Assembly (NCBI GenBank): GCA_040775095.1
Contig: JAXGTD010000068.1
Span: forward strand, 1-21,637
DNA length: 21,637 nt
Direction: 5' to 3'
DNA from: JAXGTD01 sp040775095
GTDB lineage: Bacteria; Pseudomonadota; Gammaproteobacteria; Chromatiales; Chromatiaceae
Part shown: in pieces, positions 8,931 through 17,102 of the stretch
Position numbering within the stretch: the stretch's first letter is position 1
How the letters are laid out: each line of letters opens with the position of its first letter
Translations under genes and position numbers: made by a program
The notes under the pieces: generated by a model
The model's database searches: none
What the model was told of the DNA's origin: nothing
Seen by the model: only the letters and a program-made list of their open reading frames with translations

Positions 8931-9342
8931 GCGAGCCACCACCGTCTGACTGCCCTTCGCACCCTGCGACGGCCCGCCGACGGCGACATCAGCAAGGCAG
9001 TCGACACATGGAGACGGCGTAAGACGACAAGCACCGGCGCAAGAGGCTCGGCGAGATGAACAACACCAGCGCAATTCAGGATAAACTGCGCGTCGGGAGC
9101 CCCGGGGTCGCCGTCGCCGGACGCGCGGCCCAACCCCACGGACGAACGCCGCCCACGGTGAGATCGGCTGCTCGGATTCATGCTCGCTGCCACGGGCACT
9201 GGCAATCGCCCTGCGCAAGGGTGCCGGGCCAGGCACAATCTCGGGTGGTAACCCGTTACCGCGAACATCGCCTGAAGGGCCGGACCCGGGCGAATGCTTA
9301 CCAGGCTCAACGATTTCTGCGCACGATCACGAAAAAAGACCT
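8931..9342. other. No recognisable gene; decayed sequence before the 136-aa gene
   Basis: This 412-base stretch follows the transposase fragment. Short plus frames (for example one starting at 9056, reading MNNTSAIQDKLRVG) and minus frames show no domain I recognise. It is likely further debris of the same accessory block plus the leader of the gene at 9343. Confidence 0.5.
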
Positions 9343-9753
9343 ATGGACATCGCCGAAGCCGACCGCATCAAACAGCGTCTGATCCACTTCCGAGACCTGC
9401 ACCCGGATCGCAGCGACGCCCACACCGCCGCCGAGTTCCTGTCCGGGGTCGACGGCGTGTTGCAGGCACAACCCCAGTCGCCGGTCGTGCTCAGCGTGCG
9501 CTACGACATCCTGACAACCTGTCTGGAGGAGATCGAGAGCTCGCTTGGCGAGCTCGGGCTGCACCTGGACAACGGCCTGATGTATCGGGTCAAGCGCGCC
9601 CTGTATTACTACACCGAGGAAACACTGCGCGAGAACTGCGGCTGCCCACGCGGGGAGAGCAATTGCACCAAGCGCGTCTTCGCCAAGCGCTACCAGGCCC
9701 TCGAGCATGGCTGCCGCGACCAGCGTCCGGAGCATTGGCGACGCTATCTCTAG
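9343..9753 (+). CDS. Uncharacterised 136-aa protein with C-terminal Cys cluster
   Basis: I do not recognise the family. The product is soluble, with no signal or membrane segment, and mostly helical in appearance. Residues 1-60 include RLIHFRDLHPDRSDAHTAAE and SVRYDILTTCLEEIESSLGE. Residues 75-95 are aromatic-rich (ALYYYTEETL). The C-terminal part holds four cysteines in NCGCPRGESNCTKRVFAKRY and EHGCRDQ, which could bind a metal, but this is inference. ATG 9343 follows an A-rich leader (AAAAAAGACCT) with a weak ribosome binding site. The gene ends 78 bases before moeB on the same strand, so co-transcription is possible. Codon use and the clean frame argue that it is a real gene rather than debris. 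Confidence 0.75.
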   Translation: MDIAEADRIKQRLIHFRDLHPDRSDAHTAAEFLSGVDGVLQAQPQSPVVLSVRYDILTTCLEEIESSLGELGLHLDNGLMYRVKRALYYYTEETLRENCGCPRGESNCTKRVFAKRYQALEHGCRDQRPEHWRRYL

Positions 9754-9831
9754 GCCAGGCCGAGGCGCGACGGGGTCGGGACCACATCGCCTCGTTGGTC
9801 TTCGGCACCGGCAACCGGGGACGTACGGCCC

Positions 9832-10575
9832 ATGGATGACCAGCAACTGCTGCGATACAGCCGACAGATTATGCTACCGGGCTTTGGGATCGAGGCCCAA
9901 CGACGGTTGCTGGAGGCCCGGGTGCTCATCGTCGGACTCGGCGGACTCGGGTCACCCGTGGCGATGTACCTCGCCGCGGCCGGCGTCGGCACCCTGCTAT
10001 TGGCCGACTTCGATGCCGTCGATCTCTCCAACCTGCAACGACAGATCCTGCACAACACCGATCGCATTGGCCAAACCAAGGTCGATTCCGCCATTGCGAC
10101 CCTCTCGGCGCTCAACCCCGAGTGCCGACTCGAGCCAATCAAGGGCAGCCTCGACGCCACTCGCCTGGCGTCGCTGGCCAGCCGCGTCGACCTGATCGTC
10201 GACGCCAGCGACAACTTCGCCACGCGCTTCGCGGTCAATGCCGCCTGCTTCCAGGCAGGCATACCGCTCGTCTCCGGCGCCGCGATCCGCCTCGAGGGCC
10301 AGGTCACGGTCTTCACCGGCCAACGCGGGGGCCCGTGCTATCAGTGCCTGTATGCCAACCACGGCAGTACCGACGAGACCTGCACGGCCAACGGGGTTCT
10401 GGCCCCGCTGGTGGGAATCATCGGCAGCATCCAGGCCACCGAGGCCATCAAGGTCCTCACCGGCCTGGGCGAAACGCTCGCAGGGCGGCTGCTGCTGCTC
10501 GATGCGGCCACCATGGACTGGCGCAGCATCCGACTCCCCGCCGACCCCGCCTGCCCGATCTGCGCCGCTGACTGA
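9832..10575 (+). CDS. moeB: Molybdopterin-synthase adenylyltransferase MoeB (HesA/MoeB/ThiF family)
   Basis: Enzymes of this family adenylate the C-terminal glycine of a ubiquitin-like sulfur carrier (MoaD or ThiS) in molybdenum cofactor or thiamine synthesis. The 247-residue product matches MoeB length (249 in E. coli). The nucleotide-binding loop GLGGLGSP is at 35-42, followed by DFDAVDLSNLQRQILH and NTDRIGQTKVDSA. The zinc site is formed by CYQC (169-172) and CPIC (241-244). Cys184 sits in ETCTANGVLAPLVGIIGS, where MoeB and ThiF have their conserved cysteine. ATG 9832 follows GGGGACG at a suitable distance. MoeB is preferred to ThiF because moeB normally lies next to prfA-prmC in gammaproteobacteria; some organisms use one enzyme for both carriers. 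Confidence 0.9.
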   Translation: MDDQQLLRYSRQIMLPGFGIEAQRRLLEARVLIVGLGGLGSPVAMYLAAAGVGTLLLADFDAVDLSNLQRQILHNTDRIGQTKVDSAIATLSALNPECRLEPIKGSLDATRLASLASRVDLIVDASDNFATRFAVNAACFQAGIPLVSGAAIRLEGQVTVFTGQRGGPCYQCLYANHGSTDETCTANGVLAPLVGIIGSIQATEAIKVLTGLGETLAGRLLLLDAATMDWRSIRLPADPACPICAAD

Positions 10576-10640
10576 ACGGCCCGGCTGCCGCGATCACGCC
10601 ACCGGCACACTGCCGCGGCCGCCACAGGGCCTCGCGCGGA

Positions 10641-10666
10641 TGACTTTATTAGCTTTCTCTTATATG
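10641..10666 (+). promoter_or_regulatory. AT-rich putative promoter before the 177-aa membrane protein gene
   Basis: In an otherwise GC-rich background, TGACTTTATT and AGCTTTCTCTTATATG stand out 43-68 bases before the ATG at 10709. TATATG could act as a -10 box and TGACTT as a -35 box, but the 14-base spacer is short. The call rests mainly on composition and position. Confidence 0.3.
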
Positions 10667-10708
10667 CTGTCGGGCTAGCCCGGATCACCAGCGAGACCCG
10701 CCCAACCC

Positions 10709-11242
10709 ATGCGCTTTGAAGTCGACGATAAGCAGATCAAGCAGGCAAATGTGCCCCACGAGATCTTTCTCACGAATCTGATCGGCAACCACATCCTGAT
10801 GGCCGTGGCCGCGGGCGGCATCGCCGGCAGCTTCCCGTGGATCATGGCCGTCATCCCGGCCATCTCGTTCTCGATGCTGAGCTTCACCCTTTGGCGTGCC
10901 CGGCGCTCCCTTGGTCGCGACCCCTGGTACGTGATGTGCCACTGGCAGGTCTGCGCCCGCCGCAGCCGCATCTTCATCGTCATGCTGCTCCTGCTTGGGG
11001 TCACCATGGCGCTCGGGTGGGCGGCCCATGTCTACGCCGGGGTGATGAAAGAGGCCGCGATCGCGATCGTGATCGGGACCGGCCTCCTGCCCGTCATGGT
11101 CACGGTGCTGGTCCTGATCATCGTCGAATCCGACGCCCTCTACCACGCCAACCAGGCGAAGCTGCCCACATGGGTCGTGGAGCGCTTCCCGAACCCCGAC
11201 GCGAAGGTCATCGGCGAGCTGCCCCCATCGGCGGTATCCTAG
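10709..11242 (+). CDS. Uncharacterised 177-aa integral membrane protein
   Basis: I do not recognise the family. The product begins with a soluble segment (MRFEVDDKQIKQANVPHEIF), followed by about four hydrophobic segments at roughly 28-40, 45-62, 90-108 and 117-138, then a soluble tail (NQAKLPTWVVERFPNPDAKV). A charged loop, LWRARRSLGRDPWYVMCHWQ, lies between the second and third segments. No cofactor motif is evident. The start follows a leader with no strong ribosome binding site; ATG 10709 is the first Met in frame. It lies 133 bases after moeB with an AT-rich possible promoter, so it may be a separate unit. It converges on dsbA. Confidence 0.8.
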   Translation: MRFEVDDKQIKQANVPHEIFLTNLIGNHILMAVAAGGIAGSFPWIMAVIPAISFSMLSFTLWRARRSLGRDPWYVMCHWQVCARRSRIFIVMLLLLGVTMALGWAAHVYAGVMKEAAIAIVIGTGLLPVMVTVLVLIIVESDALYHANQAKLPTWVVERFPNPDAKVIGELPPSAVS

Positions 11243-11253
11243 GAGACGCTGCT

Positions 11254-11274
11254 CAAATGCCTTCCGGGCATTTG
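11254..11274. terminator. Hairpin between convergent genes
   Basis: CAAATGCC (11254-11261) and GGCATTTG (11267-11274) form a perfect 8-bp stem with a 5-base loop, starting 12 bases past the stop of the 177-aa gene. Both directions could use it. There is no T-run. Confidence 0.5.
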
Positions 11275-11280
11275 GTCAGC

Positions 11281-11300
11281 TCGCGCCTCGCGAGGCGCGA
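11281..11300. repeat. Perfect 20-bp palindrome
   Basis: The arms TCGCGCCTCG and CGAGGCGCGA are exact reverse complements with no spacer. It lies immediately after the hairpin at 11254-11274, in the gap between the convergent membrane protein gene and dsbA. It could be part of a bidirectional terminator or a protein-binding site. Confidence 0.8.
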
Positions 11301-11384
11301 CGCGCGAAGTGCCAGGCCTTGCGTGGCCGGGACGTTCACCCGCGCTGCTCCACGCCTGCCCACGAAGCGGCATATGGCAACAGG

Positions 11385-12062
11385 CTATGAACCTGGCTCA
11401 GCCGCCCCGGCCCCCTCTGCCGCGTTCGGCGCCGCCTTTGCTTCCTCGGCCGCCAGGTAGTCGATCACCTCGAACATCTTCTCCGTGCTCCCGGTCTGGG
11501 TGGCACTGGTGAGAAACTTGCCGTCGACGATCACCGCGGGCACACCGTCGATGTTGTAGCGGCGGACCAGCTCGGCGGATTTGCGAACCTTCATGTCGAC
11601 CGGGAATGAATCGTAGGCCGTACGGAACGCATCCTTGTCGATACCCTGTTCGCCGGCAAACTCGACGATCTCATCCTCGGTGAAGATGCGGCGCTTCTCC
11701 TCGTGCAGGGCCTTGAAAAGGGGCGCGTGCAGCTTGTCCAGGACCCCGAGCTGCTCGGCCGCATAGTAGGCCTTCGCATGGGGGACCCAGCGCGACACCG
11801 CAGCCGCCGGCATGCGCCGGAAGGTCACACCCTGTGGTTTGGTCTTGAGCCACTTCTCGATGGCGGGCTCCAGGTGGTAGCAGTGGGGGCAGCCGTACCA
11901 GAACAGTTCCAGCACCTCGACATCATCGCCGGCCTCGTAGCGCTGCGGCTCGGCGATCAGCGTGTAGTCGATCCCCTCGTCGAACGCCGCCAGCGCCCGC
12001 ACCGAAACGAGCGCCGCGGCCAACGCCAGGCCAAGCAGTCTGAGCACAGTTCTTGTCTTCAT
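11385..12062 (-). CDS. dsbA: Periplasmic thiol:disulfide interchange protein DsbA
   Basis: DsbA oxidises cysteine pairs in newly exported proteins and is reoxidised by DsbB. The 225-residue precursor has a signal peptide (KTR, then LGLALAAALVSVRALA, probable cleavage near residue 26). The thioredoxin active site is CPHC at 58-61 in the context LELFWYGCPHCYHLEP, the usual DsbA dipeptide. The cis-proline loop appears as IDGVPAVIVDGKFLTS. The helical insert between these is present. I chose ATG 12062 because it begins the signal peptide and has GGGAGA upstream; the frame could open nine codons earlier at 12089. The C-terminus carries an Ala/Glu-rich tail (EEAKAAPNAAEGAGAAEPGS) not needed for the fold. 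It lies 154 bases after ubiA on the same strand. Confidence 0.95.
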   Translation of the reverse strand: MKTRTVLRLLGLALAAALVSVRALAAFDEGIDYTLIAEPQRYEAGDDVEVLELFWYGCPHCYHLEPAIEKWLKTKPQGVTFRRMPAAAVSRWVPHAKAYYAAEQLGVLDKLHAPLFKALHEEKRRIFTEDEIVEFAGEQGIDKDAFRTAYDSFPVDMKVRKSAELVRRYNIDGVPAVIVDGKFLTSATQTGSTEKMFEVIDYLAAEEAKAAPNAAEGAGAAEPGS

Positions 12063-12215
12063 TGCGCTATCTCCCGTTGATGGTTCCACGACCCGCGTCC
12101 GCCGCGGGCCCTTGATCGTTGATTAAAGGTGACAGGGGCGGTGTGCGCGCACCCGTCCTCGAAGGTCCATCCGGGACCGCGACCGCGGCGGGCCTGGCAC
12201 GCGTGTGCCTGTTCG

Positions 12216-13133
12216 TCAGCGCAACAGGTAGTCGAGCACGAGCCCAAGGAAGATCGCCATGCCGAAATAGTTGTTGTTCAGGAAGGCGGCAAAGCAGTCC
12301 CGCGGCTCACGGGCACGGATCAGAAACTGCTGATAGACCGACATCAACGCACCCGCGCCCAGCCCGGCATAGTAGACCCAGCCGAGCTCAGCGGCTCGTC
12401 CGACCACCGCGAGCATCACGAGCATCAGCACCTGAAGGCAACCAATGACGAGCCGGTCCCAGCGCCCGAACAGGATCGCCGTCGACTTGATGCCGATCTT
12501 CAGGTCGTCGTCGCGGTCTACCATCGCGTACTGGGTGTCGTAGATCAGTGCCCAGATGACCGCGGACGCGAACAGGATCCACGCGTAACCGGGGACCTGT
12601 CCATCGATCGCCGTGAACGCCATCGGCACCGCCCAGCCGAAGGCGCCCCCGAGAAATACCTGGGGCACGTGCGTGAAGCGTTTCATGAACGGGTAGATCG
12701 CCGCCAGGACGACCGCCACGAAAGACATCGCAATGGTTTGCCAGTTCAACGCCAGTACCGTCATGGCGAACGCCAGCAGACTGAACGTGACGAACACGCC
12801 AACGGCCTCGCGCGGGGCAATGTCGCCCACCGCGAGCGGACGTGCCCTGGTGCGCCTGACGTGTCCGTCGAAGTCGCGATCGGCATAGTCATTGATCGCG
12901 CAACCGGCGGAACGCATCAGTACCACGCCGGTAACGAAGACCAACACGATGCCCCAGGGCGGACGCCCATCCCCGGCCAGCCAGAGCGCCCACAACGCGG
13001 GCCACATCAACAGGTAGATACCGATGGGCCGATTGAGACGCATCAGGCGCACGTATGCGCTCAGGCGCTCACGCCAGCCCGGGGCGCGGCGCGTTCCGAT
13101 CTCGATGTCGACCTTGATCTCGGGGGGGGTCAT
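12216..13133 (-). CDS. ubiA: 4-hydroxybenzoate polyprenyltransferase UbiA
   Basis: UbiA attaches the polyprenyl tail to 4-hydroxybenzoate, the first membrane-bound step of ubiquinone synthesis. The 305-residue product has the usual length (about 290) and eight to nine hydrophobic helices. The first prenyl-diphosphate/Mg motif is NDYADRDFD at 81-89, and the second is DTQYAMVDRDDD at 199-210; both have all key aspartates. The phrase MRLNRPIGIYLLMWPALWAL near the N-terminus is highly typical. ATG 13133 gives a short cytoplasmic lead. ubiC (chorismate lyase), a frequent neighbour, is not visible here: the 197 bases up to recG hold no supported gene. Confidence 0.96.
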   Translation of the reverse strand: MTPPEIKVDIEIGTRRAPGWRERLSAYVRLMRLNRPIGIYLLMWPALWALWLAGDGRPPWGIVLVFVTGVVLMRSAGCAINDYADRDFDGHVRRTRARPLAVGDIAPREAVGVFVTFSLLAFAMTVLALNWQTIAMSFVAVVLAAIYPFMKRFTHVPQVFLGGAFGWAVPMAFTAIDGQVPGYAWILFASAVIWALIYDTQYAMVDRDDDLKIGIKSTAILFGRWDRLVIGCLQVLMLVMLAVVGRAAELGWVYYAGLGAGALMSVYQQFLIRAREPRDCFAAFLNNNYFGMAIFLGLVLDYLLR

Positions 13134-13330
13134 GCGGGGGTCTTGATTCCGGGGACTGGACAGCAGCGGCTGGACGCTCGGGCGTGGCCCAGCCGCGCGG
13201 CAAGCGGCGTGCGATTATCGCACAGGGGAATCCCATGCGACATCCACCCGCCGCCATCCTGAGCACGCCGCGCCCTGCCGAACGGGTCGGGCCGGCCGGA
13301 GAGCCGGCACGCTCCTGGCACGATGGCTCG

Positions 13331-15433
13331 TCAGACCCGGCCGTAGTCTTCCCGCCGGCCGAACCAGCGATCGATGAGCGGGTCCGCCAGCCAGGCATAG
13401 CGCGCCAACAGGAGATCAGCGGCGCGCTGCGCCACGGGCACCAGGGCCTCGTCGCGTAAGGGATCGGCGAGGCGAAACTGCGCCAGACCCGCCTGACGCG
13501 TACCGAGCACCTCGCCGGCACCGCGCATGCGCAGGTCGGCGTCGGCGATCTGGAAACCACTGGTGTGCTCGCGCAGGATCCGCAGGCGCCGCGCCGCCGC
13601 GGCGGTGAGGGGGGCGTGGTAGAGCAACACGCAATAGCTCGCCACCGGGCCACGCCCGACGCGGCCGCGCAGTTGATGCAGCTGGGCCAGTCCGAGCCGC
13701 TCCGGGTTCTCGATGATCATCAGGCTCGCGTTGGGGACGTCGACACCGACTTCGATCACCGTCGTTGCGACCAACAGGTCCAGATCACCCGCCGCGAAGG
13801 CGGCCATCAGCGGTTCGCGCTCGGCGGGCTTGAGGCGCCCGTGCACGAGGCCGACGCGCAGCCCCGGCAGGCTCTCGGCAAGGCGCCGGGCGGTGTCCTC
13901 CGCGGCCTGCGCCTGCAGCACCTCGGACTCGTCGATCAGGGTGCAGACCCAGTATGCCTGGCGCCCTCCCGCGCAGGCGACCCGCACCCGTTCGACGACC
14001 TCGTCACGGCGCCAATCCGGTATGGCCACGGTCGCAATGGGCGTGCGCCCCGGGGGCAGCTCGTCGATCACCGACAGGTCCAGATCCGCATAGACGGCCA
14101 TCGCCAGCGAACGCGGAATCGGTGTTGCGGTCATGATCAGCTGGTGCGGCGTGACACCGGAGCGCTCGCCCTTTTCGCGCAGACGCATACGCTGGTGCAC
14201 CCCGAAGCGGTGCTGCTCGTCGATGATCGCCAGGCCGAGGGCGGCGAACTCGACGTCGGCCTGGAACAACGCGTGGGTTCCGACCACGACCGCGGCGCTG
14301 CCGTGCGCGATGCGCCCGAGGATCTGGTCGCGCTCGGCGCCCTTGTGCCGGCCCGACAGCCACAGCGGCTCCAGACCCAGTGGCGCAAGCCAGCCACGCA
14401 GGCTGCGCAGATGCTGTTCCGACAGCAGCTCGGTCGGGGCCATCAGCGCCGCCTGATGTCCGGCCTCCACCGTCTGCAGGGCAGCCAGCGCCGCGACCAC
14501 GGTCTTGCCGGAGCCCACATCGCCCTGCAACAACCGCATCATCGGCCTCTGGCCGGTCAGGTCGGAGGCGATTTCATCGACCACGCGCCGTTGCGCCGCC
14601 GTCAGATCGAACGCGAGCTCCGCGAGCAGACGGGTGCACAGCGAGCCACCCCCGGCGAGTCGCGGCGCCGAGAGCGCGCGTCGCTGCCGGCGCAGCCGCC
14701 GCAACGCGAGCTGGTGCGAGAGCATCTCCTCGAAGGCCAGCCGCTGGAACGCCGGATGACGCCTCTCGGTGAGCTCTTGCACCGAGGCGTCGGCGGGGGG
14801 GCGATGCAGGAAGTGGATCGCCTCGGCCAGCGGCAGAAGATGCATCGGGGCGATGACCTCGGCGGGCAGCCAGTCGCGCAACGCGTCGGGCTCCTGCGCC
14901 AGCCGCTCCAGGGCCTGCTCGGTCAGGGCCCGCAGCGAGATCTGCTGCAGGCCCTCGGTGGATGGATAGATCGGCGTCAGCGCACCGCCCACCAACGCCG
15001 GGGCCGCCTCGGAGCAGGCCTGGTACTCGGGATGCACCATCTCCAGCGAGTGTGGGCCCTGGCGCACCTCGCCATAACAGCGCAGGCGCGCGCCCGGACA
15101 CATCGCACCCACCTGCCCGTGCCCAAAGTGAAAGAAGCGCAGCAGCAGTCGGCCACCCCCCTGGTCGGCGAGCCAAACCTTCAGCGAGCGGCGCCGCCCT
15201 TGGGCGATCTGCGCGTCGGTGACCTCCCCCTCCACCAGGGCCTCTTCGCCCGGAACCAGGCCAGTGAGCGAACGCAACCGGGTGCGGTCCTGATAGCGCA
15301 CCGGAAGGTGGAACAGCAGATCCTGTACCGTCCTGATGCCCAGCCGCGCAAGCCGTTGCGCGACGCGCGGACCAACGCGCTTGAGCCGGTCGACGGGGAT
15401 CTGATCCAGGGCGGTGATGGTCGGCTTGTCCAA
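13331..15433 (-). CDS. recG: ATP-dependent DNA helicase RecG
   Basis: RecG remodels stalled replication forks and branch-migrates Holliday junctions. The 700-residue product matches the usual size. The N-terminal wedge/OB region (LFHLPVRYQDRTRLRSL) binds branched DNA. The helicase core shows Walker A GDVGSGKT (304-311), MAPTELLSEQH (motif Ia), the DEQH box IIDEQHRFGV (motif II), TATPIPRSLAM (motif III), VHGRLKPAER, TTVIEVGVDVPNAS and QLRGRVGRG (motif VI). The start is a TTG at 15433: an in-frame TGA lies four codons upstream and no ATG or GTG occurs nearby, so TTG is the only start that keeps the conserved N-terminus. The stop at 13331 lies 197 bases before ubiA. Confidence 0.96.
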   Translation of the reverse strand: MDKPTITALDQIPVDRLKRVGPRVAQRLARLGIRTVQDLLFHLPVRYQDRTRLRSLTGLVPGEEALVEGEVTDAQIAQGRRRSLKVWLADQGGGRLLLRFFHFGHGQVGAMCPGARLRCYGEVRQGPHSLEMVHPEYQACSEAAPALVGGALTPIYPSTEGLQQISLRALTEQALERLAQEPDALRDWLPAEVIAPMHLLPLAEAIHFLHRPPADASVQELTERRHPAFQRLAFEEMLSHQLALRRLRRQRRALSAPRLAGGGSLCTRLLAELAFDLTAAQRRVVDEIASDLTGQRPMMRLLQGDVGSGKTVVAALAALQTVEAGHQAALMAPTELLSEQHLRSLRGWLAPLGLEPLWLSGRHKGAERDQILGRIAHGSAAVVVGTHALFQADVEFAALGLAIIDEQHRFGVHQRMRLREKGERSGVTPHQLIMTATPIPRSLAMAVYADLDLSVIDELPPGRTPIATVAIPDWRRDEVVERVRVACAGGRQAYWVCTLIDESEVLQAQAAEDTARRLAESLPGLRVGLVHGRLKPAEREPLMAAFAAGDLDLLVATTVIEVGVDVPNASLMIIENPERLGLAQLHQLRGRVGRGPVASYCVLLYHAPLTAAAARRLRILREHTSGFQIADADLRMRGAGEVLGTRQAGLAQFRLADPLRDEALVPVAQRAADLLLARYAWLADPLIDRWFGRREDYGRV

Positions 15434-15759
15434 ACTCGCTCGTCAATCGGCGACAACCGTGGGCGTCGGAACCCGTGTCAGCGCAATCGCTGGCCCAGAT
15501 GCCGAGCGGCCGTGTCCTGTCGCGAGGCCACAGATGGTGCATTCAATCGAATGCAAGGATCGCAGAACGGCAAGACGAACTCAAAAGCCGGGGACCAGCG
15601 CCCGGCCCTCTCAACCTCGAAAGGCCGGTTGGCCCCAATGGCGCGACGCAAGACACTGTTTTCATGGCACGCGCGGGGTCTCCGCCGCCTCACCGCATGG
15701 CTCAACGGCGCCGGGACTGGGCAGTGCGCCGCCTGACGCGCCGCATCCGCGCGCGGCCG
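15434..15759. other. Upstream region of recG with no supported gene
   Basis: These 326 bases contain the recG leader and sequence adjoining the truncated histidine kinase. A small hairpin (GCATTC at 15539-15544, GAATGC at 15549-15554) is the only structure noted. Short open frames in both directions have no recognisable domains. Confidence 0.5.
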
Positions 15760-16320
15760 ATTCATGAACAGCTGATTGAGCCCCGCCGGGTAACACTCCA
15801 CCGGGGGCAGATCGGCCAGTTGCAACACCACATCGATTCTGTTCTCTTTGATTTCGGGGCGCGCAAGCGCCAGCATGCTCTCCAGGTTGTCGCGCAGATC
15901 CACTTCCTTGTACTCTGCCTCGTGGAGTCGGGAGAAGGTGCGCGGGTTCTGCACCATATCTTTACCCGCCCCAGACCGTCCTGGGTCGGCCTGAAGGGAC
16001 CGTCCAGCTCGTCCCGCAGGTAGTCGATCTCATGGGTCTTGCGCACCTCGTCCGCCGATTCGCCCGCTCCGCGTTGCCGGGCCAGGGCTTCCAGTTGGTC
16101 GAGCCCGGCACGGAGGTCGTCGACGTATCCCTTACAGGCTGTGCAGATTGCCGATCACGAAACCCGGCCGGTTGTCGATCTCATGGGCCACGCCGGCAAT
16201 CGGCTGACCCAGCACGCTCATCTTCTCGGCCTGGATCAACATCGCCTGGGTGCGACGCAGTTCCACCGAGGCATCCTGAAGGAGACGGTCCTGCTTGAGG
16301 AGCTGCCGCTGGAGAGGTAC
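15760..16320 (-). pseudogene. Remnant of a sensor histidine kinase (HisKA region and start of the ATPase domain)
   Basis: Two-component sensor kinases phosphorylate themselves on a histidine and pass the phosphate to a response regulator. Three frames rebuild one continuous kinase segment. Frame one, from about 16320 to 16135, gives LLKQDRLLQDASVELRRTQA, then AEKMSVLGQPIAGVAHEIDN with the phospho-accepting His, then GFVIGNLHSL and a stop (TAA). Frame two, from about 16128, gives GYVDDLRAGLDQLEALARQ, THEIDYLRDELDG and TQDGLGRVK. Frame three, from 15957, gives EAEYKEVDLRDNLESMLALA and VECYPAGLNQLFMN, stopping where the N-box of the ATPase domain begins. The sensor part and nearly all the ATP-binding domain (N, G1, F, G2 boxes) are missing, and two frameshifts plus a stop interrupt it. 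What it sensed is unknown. Confidence 0.9.
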
Positions 16321-17040
16321 GTCGGTTACCTGCGGACCATGGCGGTGGTCCACGGGGTGCTTGAGCACAGGCTGCCCGCCGCGGCCTGGGACGATCGGAT
16401 GCGCAAGCTGCCGGACCTGCAGCGCGATCTGGCGCAATTTTGCCCCGCGGCCGGTACGCGACATCCCCGCGGCCCACGCCGCCGCCGAGACAATGGCCGG
16501 GCGTCTGCTGCGACGCTCGGTGCGGCGGCCGGTCTCCGTGCTCGGCTACCTCTACGTGCTGCAGGGTTCCACCCTCGGGGCGAGCGCGGCCAGCGCTTCA
16601 CCGACAGCGACGGCGCCTGGCTGGGCGAGGTGCTCGCGACCCGGGGCATGCCCCGCATCCTGCTGCAACGACATCTGGAGCGCCTATACGAGGAACTGAT
16701 CCGACGGGTGCCGGAACGGCAGGCCGGGCACGGGCGGCTGCTGGCGGCGGCCGAGGCGCTGGCGGACGAGCGCCGCTCGGTCATCGGCGATGAGACGTTT
16801 GACAAACTGGTCGGCCGTTTCGACGTTGCCGTGGGTCCCGATTGGCCCGCACGGCTACGGGGCACGGGCCCAATATTGGTCGACGCCGTCGCGGACGAGC
16901 ACGTCGGCCTGGAAGGCACGCTGGAAAGCCTGCGCGGCTGGCTGACGGACGCGGGGCGGTTCCCGCCGCATTGGGTCGAGGCGGTGGACCGGTGCGTGGA
17001 AGCGGCCCAATCGGCCGTCTCCTCACCCGCCGACCGATCG
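16299..17040 (+). pseudogene. Remnant resembling a heme oxygenase-like protein plus a helical segment
   Basis: Heme oxygenases open heme to biliverdin and release iron. The frame from about 16299 gives LPLERYVGYLRTMAVVHGVL then EHRLPAAAWDDRMRKL, like the helix that carries the proximal heme His. Near 16440 the reading moves to another frame (RDIPAAHAAAETMAG, then VSVLGYLYVLQGSTLGA), the latter close to the LYVLEGSxLGG signature of bacterial heme oxygenases. Near 16590 it returns to the first frame with a helical stretch (GMPRILLQRHLERLYEELIR to HWVEAVDRCVEAAQSA) I cannot assign. The N-terminus is missing at the junction with the kinase remnant. The first frame runs open to 17247, across the start of the next gene. 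The heme oxygenase reading is moderately supported; a related helical redox family is possible, and the second half could be a separate gene starting at ATG 16648. Confidence 0.55.
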
Positions 17041-17102
17041 GAGACACCCGGTATCCGGTGCCGCCGCCGAGCACGGCCGGCGGCCCATTGGAGTACGCCA
17101 AC

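Noticed and set aside
12129..13262. 377-codon plus-strand open frame opposite ubiA
   Set aside because: Shadow of a membrane protein gene, with His/Arg/Asp-rich composition and no known motif.
13565..15736. 723-codon plus-strand open frame opposite recG
   Set aside because: It is the antisense shadow of recG, produced by high GC; it shows no domain while recG on the other strand has all helicase motifs.
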